The notes: a model not told the origin generated them from the letters alone. Shown: positions 1-11,539, counted from the first letter of the stretch. The stretch is 64,000 nt of DNA from Mycobacteroides chelonae CCUG 47445 (GCF_001632805.1 NZ_CP007220.1:3658001-3722000); one strand, 5' to 3'. Program-made: numbers and translations.

Positions 1-477
1 CAGCGCGTACGACACCCGGTTAGCCAGCATGCAGTAGCCGTTGCCGACACCACGCTGCGGTGTCATCCCGGCATAGTCGGTCAGATGCAGCGCACCCCAA
101 TCACTCGACATCACACCGACGAATACCCCGGTGGTCGAACCCCGGAGCGATTGCGGATCCACTCCGGCGTCCTCGAGCGCGTGGTAGGCGGCCTGCAGCA
201 CTAAGCGTTGCTGAATATCGGCAGCCGCCGCTTCACTCGGGGCTATCCCGAAGAACCCGTGATCGAAACGCTCAGGGTCGTCGATGAAGGCCCCGTGACG
301 CGTGTTGATCTTCCCTGTGTCGTATGGCGGTGTAGAGGACACGAAATCATCTGCCCACCAACGATCTTCAGGAACAACACGGGTTCCGTTACGGCCACGC
401 AGCAGCAGATCCCAGAAGGCATCCACGCCGTCGGCTCCGGGGAATCGGCAGGCTATGCCTGTGACGTCGATTTCCAT
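1..477 (-). CDS. Type I polyketide synthase, N-terminal ketosynthase fragment (cut by window edge)
   Basis: Only the first 159 codons lie in the window. They read as the start of a beta-ketoacyl synthase domain: a VTGIACRFPGA opening (residues 4-14), then PEDRWW, then GAFIDDPERFDHGFFGI, then QQRLVLQAAYHALEDAG, and an ANRVSYAL segment at the edge. These are classic KS N-terminal blocks, with no loading domain ahead. The catalytic Cys-His-His lie outside, so activity cannot be judged. The ATG is 5 bp after the acyl carrier protein stop, so the gene is the last visible member of a minus-strand operon that starts with a fatty acyl-AMP ligase. The inferred role is extension of an acyl chain supplied on the free ACP. 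The product is unknown. Confidence 0.9.
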   Translation of the reverse strand, partial: MEIDVTGIACRFPGADGVDAFWDLLLRGRNGTRVVPEDRWWADDFVSSTPPYDTGKINTRHGAFIDDPERFDHGFFGIAPSEAAAADIQQRLVLQAAYHALEDAGVDPQSLRGSTTGVFVGVMSSDWGALHLTDYAGMTPQRGVGNGYCMLANRVSYAL

Positions 478-482
478 GGCAC

Positions 483-731
483 CTAAGCCTTTGCGCGCAG
501 CAGGGTATCCAAATGCCCGGACATAGCGTCAACGGTCGGATAGTCCCACGCGAGAGTCGGCTCGACCGTCAGGCCGAACTCGTCCTCGATTTCACCGCAG
601 AGCGTCAGGGCGTATACCGAATCCAGTCCATAGTCGGCAAGGCTGCGGTCGCGATCTACCTGATCGACGGTGATCGACAAGTAGCCTGCGATCTTTCCGG
701 CCAACCAGTCGTCGAGAGCGGGTGCGGTCAT
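483..731 (-). CDS. Free-standing acyl carrier protein
   Basis: This 82-residue protein has the phosphopantetheine attachment motif YGLDSV, with Ser38 as the expected attachment serine. Helical flanks match ACP size and fold. A good ribosome binding site (AGAGGAAACG) precedes the ATG. It lies between the second dehydrogenase-like gene and the PKS, so it probably receives the acyl-adenylate made by the fatty acyl-AMP ligase (4168-5910), carries the chain past the dehydrogenases, and hands it to the ketosynthase. FAAL-dehydrogenase-ACP sets are known in mycobactin (MbtM/MbtN/MbtL) and in several lipopeptide pathways. The assignment as ACP is secure; the acyl substrate is not known. Confidence 0.93.
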   Translation of the reverse strand: MTAPALDDWLAGKIAGYLSITVDQVDRDRSLADYGLDSVYALTLCGEIEDEFGLTVEPTLAWDYPTVDAMSGHLDTLLRAKA

Positions 732-785
732 CGTTTCCTCTTTCGGTTCGGTATTGGGTGTGGTTTCGGTTCAGGTGAATTCAGC

Positions 786-2441
786 TCACAGGGCAGGAAT
801 CGAGCGAGGCAACTCATGCCCGTCGAGCAATAACGAGCGCGAGCCGGCGAGGTGTCGGTCGATCCGCTGCACCACCACGTCGACGTCTGCGGGATCGATC
901 GCCGCGCGACCGCGCCGGTGCGCCGCGACAGCTGCGATCGCGATCCGCACCCAGGCGTCCGCGAACTCCGTCCGGCCGGATTCCCGTACCGCCAGTGCCG
1001 CGGCTACGACGAATCGCTTTGTGAACTGCTCGGCCAGGTCGAATGCGGCCGGCGGTGCGGTCACACCTAGCGCGGACGCGGGCATCGCCTCTGCCGCGCC
1101 GCGCAACCGTTCCAGGATCCGTGCCTGTTCTTCGACGAGGTCACCCACACCCGGGATAGGTAGCGGTGTGGCAGCAGGAGTCCACGACACGATGGGATCC
1201 GGTGCGCCACTGCGCAAAACGAGTTGCGAGAAGTCCAACCGGGGCAGCCGTGCGGCGGCTGCTGGAAGAGGGTCGGCAACGCCCGGCTGGAGCAGATGGC
1301 GAACCTGCGGGAGCAGCGCGAGCAAGCAGGAGGTGCTGCCGGCGTGGCCGATGCCCACCGGCGCCAAGTCCCGGTAGTGCTTTCCGAAGAGCGCAAACGG
1401 TCCCGTACGTAGGTAGAACCGCGCACCCAGTACCACCGCGAGGTGTTCCATCGCGTACTCAAGCAACAGCGGCGCCGCGTATTTGACCGAAGCCGCCTGC
1501 GCACCGGCATGCTGCGGCGAGGTGTGCAGGCCCCCTGCCGCCGTCGTCACGGCAGCCTCTACCGCCAGTAGTAGTGACTGCGCGATCGCGAGATTGGTAC
1601 GGGCATGGGGAATCTGGTCGACACGACGGCCGTACACGACACGCTGCCGCGCGAAGGAGGCCGCCAAGTGCAGCGCCACGTCTACCGGGCCCAGACCTGC
1701 ACCTGCCATCACCACCCGGCTGACCTGGAACGATTTCAGTGCGATCTCGATGCCGTGCCCCTCGGGGCCGATGCGGTCTTCGACACCCACCGGATGGTCG
1801 GTGAACTCCAGGCCACCCAGCTGCGCGGTTCGCAGCGCCGTGGTGCGGAATCGATCGAGCCGCCTCACATTGTCGAGGTCCGCCAGAAACAGCGAATGAC
1901 TCCTGCCCGGGCGGTCCGAGGTGCGGGCGAAGACGACGGCCGTACTGGCGCGACCCGCGTTGTTGATGACCTCTTTGCATCCCGATAGCCGGTAGCCACC
2001 GGCCGTCGCATCAGCACGAACTTCGTTGGCCGCCATGTCATTTCCATGGTCGAGTTCGTGATAAGCCACCGATAGAGGCGCACCGGTCAATATCTGATCC
2101 GCGACCCGGCGCCGCTGCCGATCGTCTCCGCTGTGCCACACATTGAGCGCCGCCATCAGCGTGGTGACACCGAATCCCAGGCCCAGTCCCATATCGCGCC
2201 CGAACACCGGGGCCAGGACGCGCACCAGCGACGGGATGTCGACAAGGTCACCGCCCAGCTCGACGGGAACGAACATGCGCTGTAGTCCCAGATCAGCGAG
2301 CACCTGATAGGTCGCCGAGGCGCGCTCGGCACGCTCATCCGCCGCCAGAATCGCAGCGGCACCGTACGGATTGGCAGGGCAGAAGGGATCACCGAGTGCC
2401 TCATCCAGATCGGTTGCTGTAATGGATATCGCCGTGGTCAT
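786..2441 (-). CDS. Divergent acyl-CoA (acyl-ACP) dehydrogenase-like protein, 551 aa
   Basis: The first ~390 residues follow the acyl-CoA dehydrogenase fold: helical N-terminus, a beta-domain block at residues 127-161 (YHELDHGNDM, then GCKEVINNAG) and an ASFARQRVVYGRRV helix at 261-274. Where active members carry YEGT with the catalytic glutamate, this protein has HAGST (366-370), so the usual base is absent. A further ~170 residues extend beyond the normal ~390-residue length and are rich in alanine helices. Its ATG overlaps the stop of the neighbouring dehydrogenase by 4 bp, suggesting tight translational coupling and possibly a heteromer. It may oxidise an ACP-bound chain together with its partner, or be a non-catalytic subunit. 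Confidence 0.85.
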   Translation of the reverse strand: MTTAISITATDLDEALGDPFCPANPYGAAAILAADERAERASATYQVLADLGLQRMFVPVELGGDLVDIPSLVRVLAPVFGRDMGLGLGFGVTTLMAALNVWHSGDDRQRRRVADQILTGAPLSVAYHELDHGNDMAANEVRADATAGGYRLSGCKEVINNAGRASTAVVFARTSDRPGRSHSLFLADLDNVRRLDRFRTTALRTAQLGGLEFTDHPVGVEDRIGPEGHGIEIALKSFQVSRVVMAGAGLGPVDVALHLAASFARQRVVYGRRVDQIPHARTNLAIAQSLLLAVEAAVTTAAGGLHTSPQHAGAQAASVKYAAPLLLEYAMEHLAVVLGARFYLRTGPFALFGKHYRDLAPVGIGHAGSTSCLLALLPQVRHLLQPGVADPLPAAAARLPRLDFSQLVLRSGAPDPIVSWTPAATPLPIPGVGDLVEEQARILERLRGAAEAMPASALGVTAPPAAFDLAEQFTKRFVVAAALAVRESGRTEFADAWVRIAIAAVAAHRRGRAAIDPADVDVVVQRIDRHLAGSRSLLLDGHELPRSIPAL

Positions 2442-4171
2442 ACTCGATCTCCTGCCTCGTCATCGAGCACGTTCGCCAGCACGCTGAAACCCTTATCTGC
2501 GCGATTCAGCAATTCGAGTGCGGCAATGGCGGCATCGTGGTCGCCGTCAGGTCCGGACGGCGGAGCCGCGGGATCCGCCCCGGCAAGTGCCCGGGGCAGC
2601 GCCAGCCGCAGCCACAGGCCGGACTGCCACAACGGCGAATCGACGGTCCCCGCGTAGGCGAGATAGACATGCACCGCCGCGGCCCCGGCGATTGCCGCGG
2701 CAAGGCGCTCGGCAAGCACGAAGCTCGCATTCGGCGTCTCTGCGGGGTTACGTGGCGCATCGGCCGCCTCCCGCAGGATGTCCCGCGAGACGGCGACGAG
2801 CGCCGATGCCGTACGCATGCACTCGTCGGGCAGATCGTGGCTGTTGAGCTGGATGACCGCATCGGCAAGCGCACGCAGCAGCGTCGATCCGGACCGGCTC
2901 ATGAGTGACAGCCGGCTCAGGTCTGCCGCGGGTGTCGCCGCGATCACGGCCGCAGAGTCGGCGGGCATGTCGTCCCGGCCGATCACCGGGAACTGGGTGA
3001 TCAGGGTGCTGAGGTTGACCACGGTGTTCCCGTCGAACAGGGAAACGATGCGATGGTCGCGCTCCACCCGGCTCAACGACGGAGCGCTCGGGTCATCGGA
3101 GTCGAGTACAGCCCGCGCCCCGACGAACGAGCGCAACGCGGCCAGCAGCGCCTCTGTACGAGTCGGCACCAGGTATTTGGCTGCGGCGGCATGAAGCGAC
3201 AATTCGGCGGGCAGGGTGTGGATCGAACGGATCGCGGCACAGGTGATCGCCTCGTTAAGCAGATGATCGGCGAAGGCGTCAGTGAGTACCCGTCGCGCCT
3301 GTGGCAGATCAATCAGTCTGCGTCCGTATAGTTCTCGTTCAGACGCGAACGAGACGGCCGTGTGCAGTCCACGTTCGGCGGCACCCACCGAAAGACTGCA
3401 GCACAGGGTGCGCGTCAGCTGCAGGGCCTTCATCACGTTCTCCAGGCCGCGCCCGGGTTGACTCAGGATGTCGGCGTCATCGATCGGCACGCCGTCGAAT
3501 TCGATACCGGATATGTCGGCACCGCGGATGCCGTGGGTGAGTTCTTTGGGCAGGTGCCGAAATGTCGACCGCGCTCCGAGTCCGGACACTGCTGTCTTAT
3601 CGACCAGTACGAGATCGAACCCCCGGGGTCCGCCGGATGCGGAAGTTCGGACGATGGCCACTACCGCGCCGCCGCGGGTGGCGTTGTTGATGAGCCACTT
3701 CGCCCCCGAGAGCCTCCCATTCTCTATGGCGACGTCTCCGGCAAGCAGATCCGAGCCATGCTCGCGCTCGGTGAGACCCCAGCTGACCGGTACTCCCGAC
3801 CGAACCAGCTCGGCGAGGCGGGCGCGCTGCTCGCCGCTCGCACCGATCCAGGCCGTCGCAGCGCCGAGAAAAGTCTTGGCATGGGCGACCGCCAGCGTCA
3901 CACTGCGGCGAGCCAGGACGCGAATGAGTTGAGATACCTCGAGATAGTCAGCCAGACGACCGCCGTCGGCGGCCGGCACGTAGTACTCGGCGACACGAAG
4001 ACGGTCAAGGATCGCGATGGCGTCGGCTGGAAACGTATCATCCCGGTCCTGTGCTGCCAGCACTGCGAAACCGGCGGGGTTATCGGGGTCGCGGGCATCG
4101 CCCAGGGCAGCCTCGACCGTGTCGACAATCTCGAAGCGTCGCGGTGCCACGAGCGTGATCGATGTCGTCAC
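2438..4171 (-). CDS. Divergent acyl-CoA (acyl-ACP) dehydrogenase-like protein, 577 aa
   Basis: This is a second member of the acyl-CoA dehydrogenase superfamily. The middle-domain motif LTEREHGSD (133-141) and SGAKWLINNA (155-164) are well preserved and expected to hold FAD. An ASERELYGRR helix lies at 276-285. At the catalytic-base position it has FDGN (379-382), an aspartate instead of the standard glutamate. Like its neighbour it has a long C-terminal extension (~185 residues). It overlaps the FAAL stop by 4 bp at its own start and its neighbour by 4 bp at its stop, so the three genes are co-translated. The likely role is alpha,beta-desaturation of a FAAL-activated acyl chain on the ACP; the substrate is unknown. 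Confidence 0.87.
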   Translation of the reverse strand: MTTSITLVAPRRFEIVDTVEAALGDARDPDNPAGFAVLAAQDRDDTFPADAIAILDRLRVAEYYVPAADGGRLADYLEVSQLIRVLARRSVTLAVAHAKTFLGAATAWIGASGEQRARLAELVRSGVPVSWGLTEREHGSDLLAGDVAIENGRLSGAKWLINNATRGGAVVAIVRTSASGGPRGFDLVLVDKTAVSGLGARSTFRHLPKELTHGIRGADISGIEFDGVPIDDADILSQPGRGLENVMKALQLTRTLCCSLSVGAAERGLHTAVSFASERELYGRRLIDLPQARRVLTDAFADHLLNEAITCAAIRSIHTLPAELSLHAAAAKYLVPTRTEALLAALRSFVGARAVLDSDDPSAPSLSRVERDHRIVSLFDGNTVVNLSTLITQFPVIGRDDMPADSAAVIAATPAADLSRLSLMSRSGSTLLRALADAVIQLNSHDLPDECMRTASALVAVSRDILREAADAPRNPAETPNASFVLAERLAAAIAGAAAVHVYLAYAGTVDSPLWQSGLWLRLALPRALAGADPAAPPSGPDGDHDAAIAALELLNRADKGFSVLANVLDDEAGDRV

Positions 4172-5910
4172 CGGACGTCCCCACCGGCGGAGGCCAGCCG
4201 CGGATCCGCAAACACCGTGATCCGGCCCTTCTCGTAGGAGGCTCGCATATGGGTTCTACGGATCTTGCCACTGGTGGTACGGGCTACCTCCCCCTTGGCC
4301 ACCAGCACCAGATCGCTGAGCGGGGTGGCGAATTCGGCGAATATCGCGGTGCGTACCGCCGCGAGCACGTCGTCAAGAGAGGCATCACCAAGGTTCTCCG
4401 GACGGATCTCGTGAACCAGTACGAGCCGCTCAGGGGTGCCAACCGCGAATGCCGCGCCCACCCCGCGTGCCAGCGCCGGGGCGGCCGCACGCGCGGCCGC
4501 CTCGATGTCATGGGCGTAGAGATTGCGGCCGTTGACGATAATGACGTCCTTGGTGCGACCGGTGATGAAGAGGTTGCCATCGACCAGGGTGCCCAGGTCC
4601 CCGGTACGCAACCAGCCGCCCGTGCCGCCGATCGGTGTCGCGCCGAATATCTCGGCAGACAACTCCGGAAGGTTCCAGTACCCAGCAGCCACACTCGTTC
4701 CGCGCAGCCAGATCTCGCCGATTTCACCGTCGGGAAGAGGTGCACCGTCGGCTCCGACGACCGAAACTTCGATACCGCCAACGCGGCCGCTGGCAACCAG
4801 CACTCGGGAGCGTGGCACCCCTTCGTCCGCGACCACCAACCGATTTTCGGCAAGCGCCTCCCCGTCGACAACGGCGGTGGTAACCGGCGTGCCGTGCGGG
4901 TCGCCAGTCACGAATAACGTGGCTTCGGCAAGCCCATACACCGGAGTGACCGCATGCTCCGCGAGTCCGAACGGAGCCAGCAGCGTGGTGAACCGCTCGA
5001 TAGAAGCCCACTGCACGGGCTCTGATCCGTTGAGTAACGACCGTACGGACGACAGGTCCACACCCTCGAGCGCCTCTTGCGTGCAGCGCCGTGCCACCAG
5101 GTCGAAGGCGAAGTTCGGTGCCACTCCGACGGTCGCCCGGTACTTCGACATGGCCCGGATCCACTGGATGGGATGCTTGATAAACGTGACGGGTGACAGG
5201 AAACGCGAAGTGCCACCATAGAATAACGGCCAGAGCAGCATGCCGATCAGCCCCATGTCATGAAACTGCGGCAACCAACTGAGCATCGAGAACGACGGGT
5301 CACTCTCGATGCGGGCTCCGAGTTCCTGCTCGTTGTGGACGAGGTTCCCGTGGGTGACGATCACACCCTTCGGGGCATTGGTCGAACCCGACGTGTACTG
5401 CAGGAAGGCGGTATCGGAAGGCGCCGACCGCACCGGGACGAATTCGCGCCCCAGCTCGACCTGAATGGTATCGGTGGCGATGAGCGCGATCGGCGTGGGC
5501 AGCGCATCGGCCCATCCCGCGATAAGTGGCGCAACCGACGACTCCGTCAGCACAACGCGTGTGCCCGCGTCCGCGATGATTCCGGCAAGACGGTGTTGCG
5601 CCTTGTCACGACCATCAGGCAGAGGCGCGGGAACTGCGACGACTCCGGCAGCCAAGCAGCCAAGGAACGCCGCGACGAATGGCAGCCCGGGCGGATACAG
5701 CAGCAGGGCACGGTCCCCAAGCTCCAGGTCTTCGCGAAGGCGTGCGGCCACCGCAGTGGCATGACTTACGAGTTCGGCATAGGTCCACGCGCACTCCGCC
5801 AGTTCGCCGGCACCTTCTTCCAGGTAGCCCAGGGCAATCCGATCCGGTTGTCGGGCAACCCATTCGGTGACGGTGGTGAAGTAGTCGGTGAAATCGCGCG
5901 TCGTCTGCAT
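4168..5910 (-). CDS. Fatty acyl-AMP ligase (FadD/FAAL family)
   Basis: This 580-residue adenylate-forming enzyme activates a fatty acid as acyl-AMP for transfer to an acyl carrier protein. It carries the P-loop YTSGSTNAPKG, the FAAL-type block LSWLPQFHDMGLIG, the LRTGDLG motif and the hinge region VNGRNLYAHDIE. The HDMGLIG and NGRNLYAHDIE forms are typical of FAALs, not of CoA ligases. An in-frame ATG exists at 5997, but the ATG at 5910 (MQTTRDFTDYF) opens the conserved N-terminus and follows a purine-rich GGAAGGGCAGAAAG stretch, so I chose it. It is the first gene of the five-gene lipid operon, with a 670-bp gene-free region upstream likely to hold the promoter. Confidence 0.92.
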   Translation of the reverse strand: MQTTRDFTDYFTTVTEWVARQPDRIALGYLEEGAGELAECAWTYAELVSHATAVAARLREDLELGDRALLLYPPGLPFVAAFLGCLAAGVVAVPAPLPDGRDKAQHRLAGIIADAGTRVVLTESSVAPLIAGWADALPTPIALIATDTIQVELGREFVPVRSAPSDTAFLQYTSGSTNAPKGVIVTHGNLVHNEQELGARIESDPSFSMLSWLPQFHDMGLIGMLLWPLFYGGTSRFLSPVTFIKHPIQWIRAMSKYRATVGVAPNFAFDLVARRCTQEALEGVDLSSVRSLLNGSEPVQWASIERFTTLLAPFGLAEHAVTPVYGLAEATLFVTGDPHGTPVTTAVVDGEALAENRLVVADEGVPRSRVLVASGRVGGIEVSVVGADGAPLPDGEIGEIWLRGTSVAAGYWNLPELSAEIFGATPIGGTGGWLRTGDLGTLVDGNLFITGRTKDVIIVNGRNLYAHDIEAAARAAAPALARGVGAAFAVGTPERLVLVHEIRPENLGDASLDDVLAAVRTAIFAEFATPLSDLVLVAKGEVARTTSGKIRRTHMRASYEKGRITVFADPRLASAGGDVR

Positions 5911-6534
5911 GTTACTTTCTGCCCTTCCGTTTCCTCTGACTTGGCCCGTCTCGCAATGATCGGCATCCGCTGGACGATCGGACGCCTTCAGCGACACCTA
6001 AGTAGCGAATTTTGTTGGTAATAGCCCGATCTCAGCGGCCAGCCGTTGCGATGCGGCCAGTACCCGCACTTCGGCGATGCGATGCGGATGGGGGGCGGAT
6101 ACGCGCGGGGTGTTATCACGCACCGCCACTGCGGCTTGATGTGCCATTCCAGAGCATCCTTTGACCGAGGCCAAACCCCACCGCGCCGTGGAAGTACTTA
6201 CCCGATCGCCCAGAAGTTCGATCCAGTCGGCAGGTATCCGAGAACCTTTGCCAGGCTCGCCCCGCCTACTACCAGATGTTCACATCTTGCAGCGATCGTT
6301 TTCTGTAGCGAACAGTAACGCACGTACTCCATCGCGGCAACCCATAACGCGAGCATCCATCGAAAGCGCGCCTGAGCTGCGGCTCAACCTTGATCAGCGC
6401 GGACCGTCGGCGCCAACGAGCGTCAGCCAAAGAACCCGCATCGCGGTAGGCGATCGCCGGAACAAACGCAGCGAGATCGGCCACCCGACTGTCACAGCGT
6501 TGCGAAGCATCGAGAAACCCCCGCCGGGACGAAC
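5911..6534. other. Gene-free stretch upstream of the FAAL operon
   Basis: About 620 bp between the FAAL start and the secA1 terminator show no ORF with coding character; the small ORFs here have no recognisable domain, no good ribosome binding site and arginine/proline-rich translations. It is unusually long for this compact genome and presumably holds the promoter and control region of the lipid operon. A locally AT-richer patch near 6000-6030 and another near 6295-6320 are the best promoter-like places, but no clear -35/-10 pair was assigned. Confidence 0.5.
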
Positions 6535-6573
6535 ACGTACCGGGCACCCCGCACCTCGGGATGCCCGGTACGT
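6535..6573 (-). terminator. Hairpin terminator after secA1
   Basis: A long inverted repeat lies 9 bp beyond the secA1 stop. The arms are ACGTACCGGGCACCC (6535-6549) and GGGATGCCCGGTACGT (6558-6573) with one unpaired base and a short loop. There is no strong T-run, as is common for actinobacterial terminators. Confidence 0.75.
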
Positions 6574-6581
6574 ACCGACGG

Positions 6582-9371
<2,790 letters not shown>

Positions 9372-9456
9372 GTCAATAACCCCTGTACTCGTTAGGACTA
9401 GTCAGACTTCAGCGAGTCCCATCGTAGGCGTCGCCCGCACCAGCTTCCCCGAGCAG

Positions 9457-9819
9457 TCACTCTTGAGCGCCGGTCGCGCCATTCGCGAGCGCCGCCAGGC
9501 GCCGCTCGCGTGCAATGAGGAACAACGGGAACGCGACGCTGATGGCGATGAGGAAGCAGAGCGCGATGTACACCCACGTGCGCTTGATACCCAACCGTCG
9601 GGTCTCGACAACCATGAGGACAAGGGCCGCGATCGTGAGCAGCATCAGGTCGTTGGTCAGTGAGCCCGCGACGTGATTCGCATACGCGCTGGTCACGACA
9701 TCGACAAGCTTCCCGCCGGACAAGATGTACGCAACGTTGTGCCACCAGGTCGCAACCAGGGCGATCAGCGCGATCGCACCGTATAAAGAACAGAGATTCC
9801 GGCGTGCGGTGCTCACCAC
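9457..9819 (-). CDS. DUF2834-type small membrane protein
   Basis: This 120-residue protein has three hydrophobic segments (about residues 9-27, 55-72 and 82-102) and a charged C-terminus. The GAIALIALVATWWHNVAYI opening and NDLMLLTIAALVLMVVETRRLGI block resemble the DUF2834 family of uncharacterised inner-membrane proteins. The start is a GTG; a second GTG one codon later is equally possible. It lies between hpf and secA1, which I recall as adjacent in M. tuberculosis, so it looks like an added gene. The hpf terminator lies just upstream, so it needs its own promoter or read-through. No function is known. Confidence 0.75.
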   Translation of the reverse strand: MVSTARRNLCSLYGAIALIALVATWWHNVAYILSGGKLVDVVTSAYANHVAGSLTNDLMLLTIAALVLMVVETRRLGIKRTWVYIALCFLIAISVAFPLFLIARERRLAALANGATGAQE

Positions 9820-9838
9820 CGAAGTATGCGACGTAAGA

Positions 9839-9871
9839 GGGCCCCCACACCAGATCCGGGTGCGGGGGCCC
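9839..9871 (-). terminator. Hairpin terminator after hpf
   Basis: Inverted repeat GGGCCCCCACACC (9839-9851) and GGTGCGGGGGCCC (9859-9871) with an 7-base loop, about 28 bp past the hpf stop. The stem is very GC-rich with one mismatch. On the minus strand it is followed by TCTTACGTCG, without a T-run. Confidence 0.8.
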
Positions 9872-9898
9872 TGTGCGCGGGTGATCCGCGCGCCCTAA

Positions 9899-10570
9899 CT
9901 ACTCCCCGAGGCGTATCAAGCCGTAGTCGTATGCGTGCCTGCGGTACACCACCGAAGGGCGACCCGAGGTCTCATCGTGGAAAAGGAAGAAGTCATGACC
10001 GACCAATTCCATCTCGTAGAGCGCGTCGTCGACCGTCATCGGTTTGGCCGGGTGATCCTTGGTTCGCACGATCTGGCCCGGGCCGTGGCCGTCATCGACC
10101 TCGGCTCCGTTGTGACTGTGTGCGCCATTGACCTCGGCGGGTGGCGTGAAGGCATCGGCGGGCAGAACCTTGGTGGCCTCGGCAAGCGATACCGGCGTCT
10201 TGTCTCCGTAATGAACCTTGCGGCGGTCGCGGCCTCGTCGCAACCGGCTTTCCAGCTTCGCGGCGGCGGCCTCAAGGGCGCTGTGGAACGTGTCGGCGCA
10301 TGCCTCGCCCCGGACGACCGGCCCACGGCCCCGCGCGGTGATCTCCACACGCTGACAGCTCTTCTTCTGGCGCCGGTTGCGTTCGTGTTCGAGTTCTACA
10401 TCAAAGAGGTAAACGGTTTTGTCGTAACGTTCCAGACGGGACAGTTTGTCGTTCACAAAGATTCGAAAGTGATCGGGGATTTCCACGTTTCGGCCCTTGA
10501 CCACGATATCGGCTTGGGCTGTCCGCTCCCCGTCCTCGAGTGCAACGGATGCCTTTGATGTGCTTGACAA
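9899..10570 (-). CDS. hpf: Long-form ribosome hibernation promoting factor
   Basis: This 223-residue protein has an N-terminal S30AE/HPF domain (about 20-125: DIVVKGRNVEIPDHFRIFVNDKL, then VELEHERNRRQKKSCQRVEITA) and a separate C-terminal domain (about 165-223) with SGRPSVVYRRHAYDYGLIRL, the dimerisation domain of long HPFs. The linker between them is acidic and His-rich. Long HPF binds the decoding region of idle 30S subunits and pairs 70S ribosomes into 100S dimers or stores them in stationary phase and hypoxia. A GGAGGTATGAG-like site precedes the ATG. Its place next to secA1 is the usual mycobacterial arrangement. A hairpin terminator follows. Confidence 0.96.
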   Translation of the reverse strand: MSSTSKASVALEDGERTAQADIVVKGRNVEIPDHFRIFVNDKLSRLERYDKTVYLFDVELEHERNRRQKKSCQRVEITARGRGPVVRGEACADTFHSALEAAAAKLESRLRRGRDRRKVHYGDKTPVSLAEATKVLPADAFTPPAEVNGAHSHNGAEVDDGHGPGQIVRTKDHPAKPMTVDDALYEMELVGHDFFLFHDETSGRPSVVYRRHAYDYGLIRLGE

Positions 10571-10875
10571 CTCATACCTCCGGTACTGAGAGTGCGCTTG
10601 CGCTTAACCCATCCGCTAGGGACTAAAGATGTTGGCGACGCGCATGTTTGATGTTTGAAGTACGCCGGAGTCGCCTAAAACGCTGAGACGGCAGCCCGCC
10701 GGCGTTGGGGTTGGTGACCACCTCCTCCGCCAAACCGGACGCAGGCGCCCATGTTGGTAGGCGGTTCGACCGCCCAAGCGCGGAACGTTCATAGCTTGTT
10801 GGCCCCGACGGTAGTCCGTGTTCACTCGCCTTGCCACCGATTCGCCAGAGTCGTTTCGAGATCGTCATACGATCT
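10571..10875. other. Gene-free stretch upstream of hpf
   Basis: About 305 bp between hpf and comF. Small ORFs read here in two frames on the minus strand, but their translations lack any domain and the region shows no strong codon bias. It is expected to hold the hpf promoter and 5' leader. AT-richer sequence lies at 10620-10665. No clear terminator for comF was found. Confidence 0.45.
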
Positions 10876-11499
10876 TTAGGCGTACGTCAGCGTGAGCACG
10901 GCAGCGACTCGAAATCCCGCCGATTTCAACACTCTGACCGATTCGGTAACGGTGGCGCCGGTGGTCACGACATCGTCCACCAGCACCAATTCCGTGTCCG
11001 GTTTCCGGGTCCGGCGCAGCGCGACGCGTCCGGACACATTGTGCTGCCGGGCCGAAATGGACAGTCCGACCGAATCGCGCGCCCCCACCCTCATGCGCAG
11101 CAGGGACGCAAGGTGCACGCCCGGAATCCGGGTAGCGACCGCAGCCAAGGCGGTCACCGGATCACCGCCTCGCCCGCGTGCCGACGTCCATCGAGTGGGA
11201 GCGGGAACCAATGTCACCGGCTGCTCGACGAGATGCCAGCACAGCAGCTGCGCCACACCGCGCGCCAACGCCGCACCCAGCGGAGCGGTGAGATCGCGAC
11301 GACCGCGCTCTTTCATCGTCACAATCGCCTGCCGCCGAGCGCCCGCGTACCGCCCGAGCGAAAGAACGGGTACGCCCGGATCGACCCGCGGCGTCACCAC
11401 CACGGGCTCGGCGGTGAACGCACACGCGCAGGCCGAACACCACCGGGTGGCGGGTGCGTCACATCCGCCACAGTTCAGTGGCAGCACCAGATCGAGCAT
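10876..11499 (-). CDS. comF: ComF-family phosphoribosyltransferase-like protein
   Basis: This protein has a zinc-ribbon-like N-terminus (LNCGGCDAPATRWCSAC, Cys pairs near residues 9-12 and 22-25) and a C-terminal PRTase domain with the PRPP-binding motif LVLVDDVVTTGAT. That is the ComF architecture, linked in naturally competent bacteria to DNA uptake; its role in mycobacteria is unclear. An upstream in-frame extension to 11688 exists but its translation is arginine-rich and unlike the family. I therefore start at the ATG at 11499 (MLDLVLPLNCGG), giving 207 residues. It sits between hpf and the inserted TetR block, 40 bp after the TetR stop. Confidence 0.88.
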   Translation of the reverse strand: MLDLVLPLNCGGCDAPATRWCSACACAFTAEPVVVTPRVDPGVPVLSLGRYAGARRQAIVTMKERGRRDLTAPLGAALARGVAQLLCWHLVEQPVTLVPAPTRWTSARGRGGDPVTALAAVATRIPGVHLASLLRMRVGARDSVGLSISARQHNVSGRVALRRTRKPDTELVLVDDVVTTGATVTESVRVLKSAGFRVAAVLTLTYA

Positions 11500-11539
11500 G
11501 TAGATCACTGTGCGCGCGGGGTCCGACAAGTAGTCAGCC

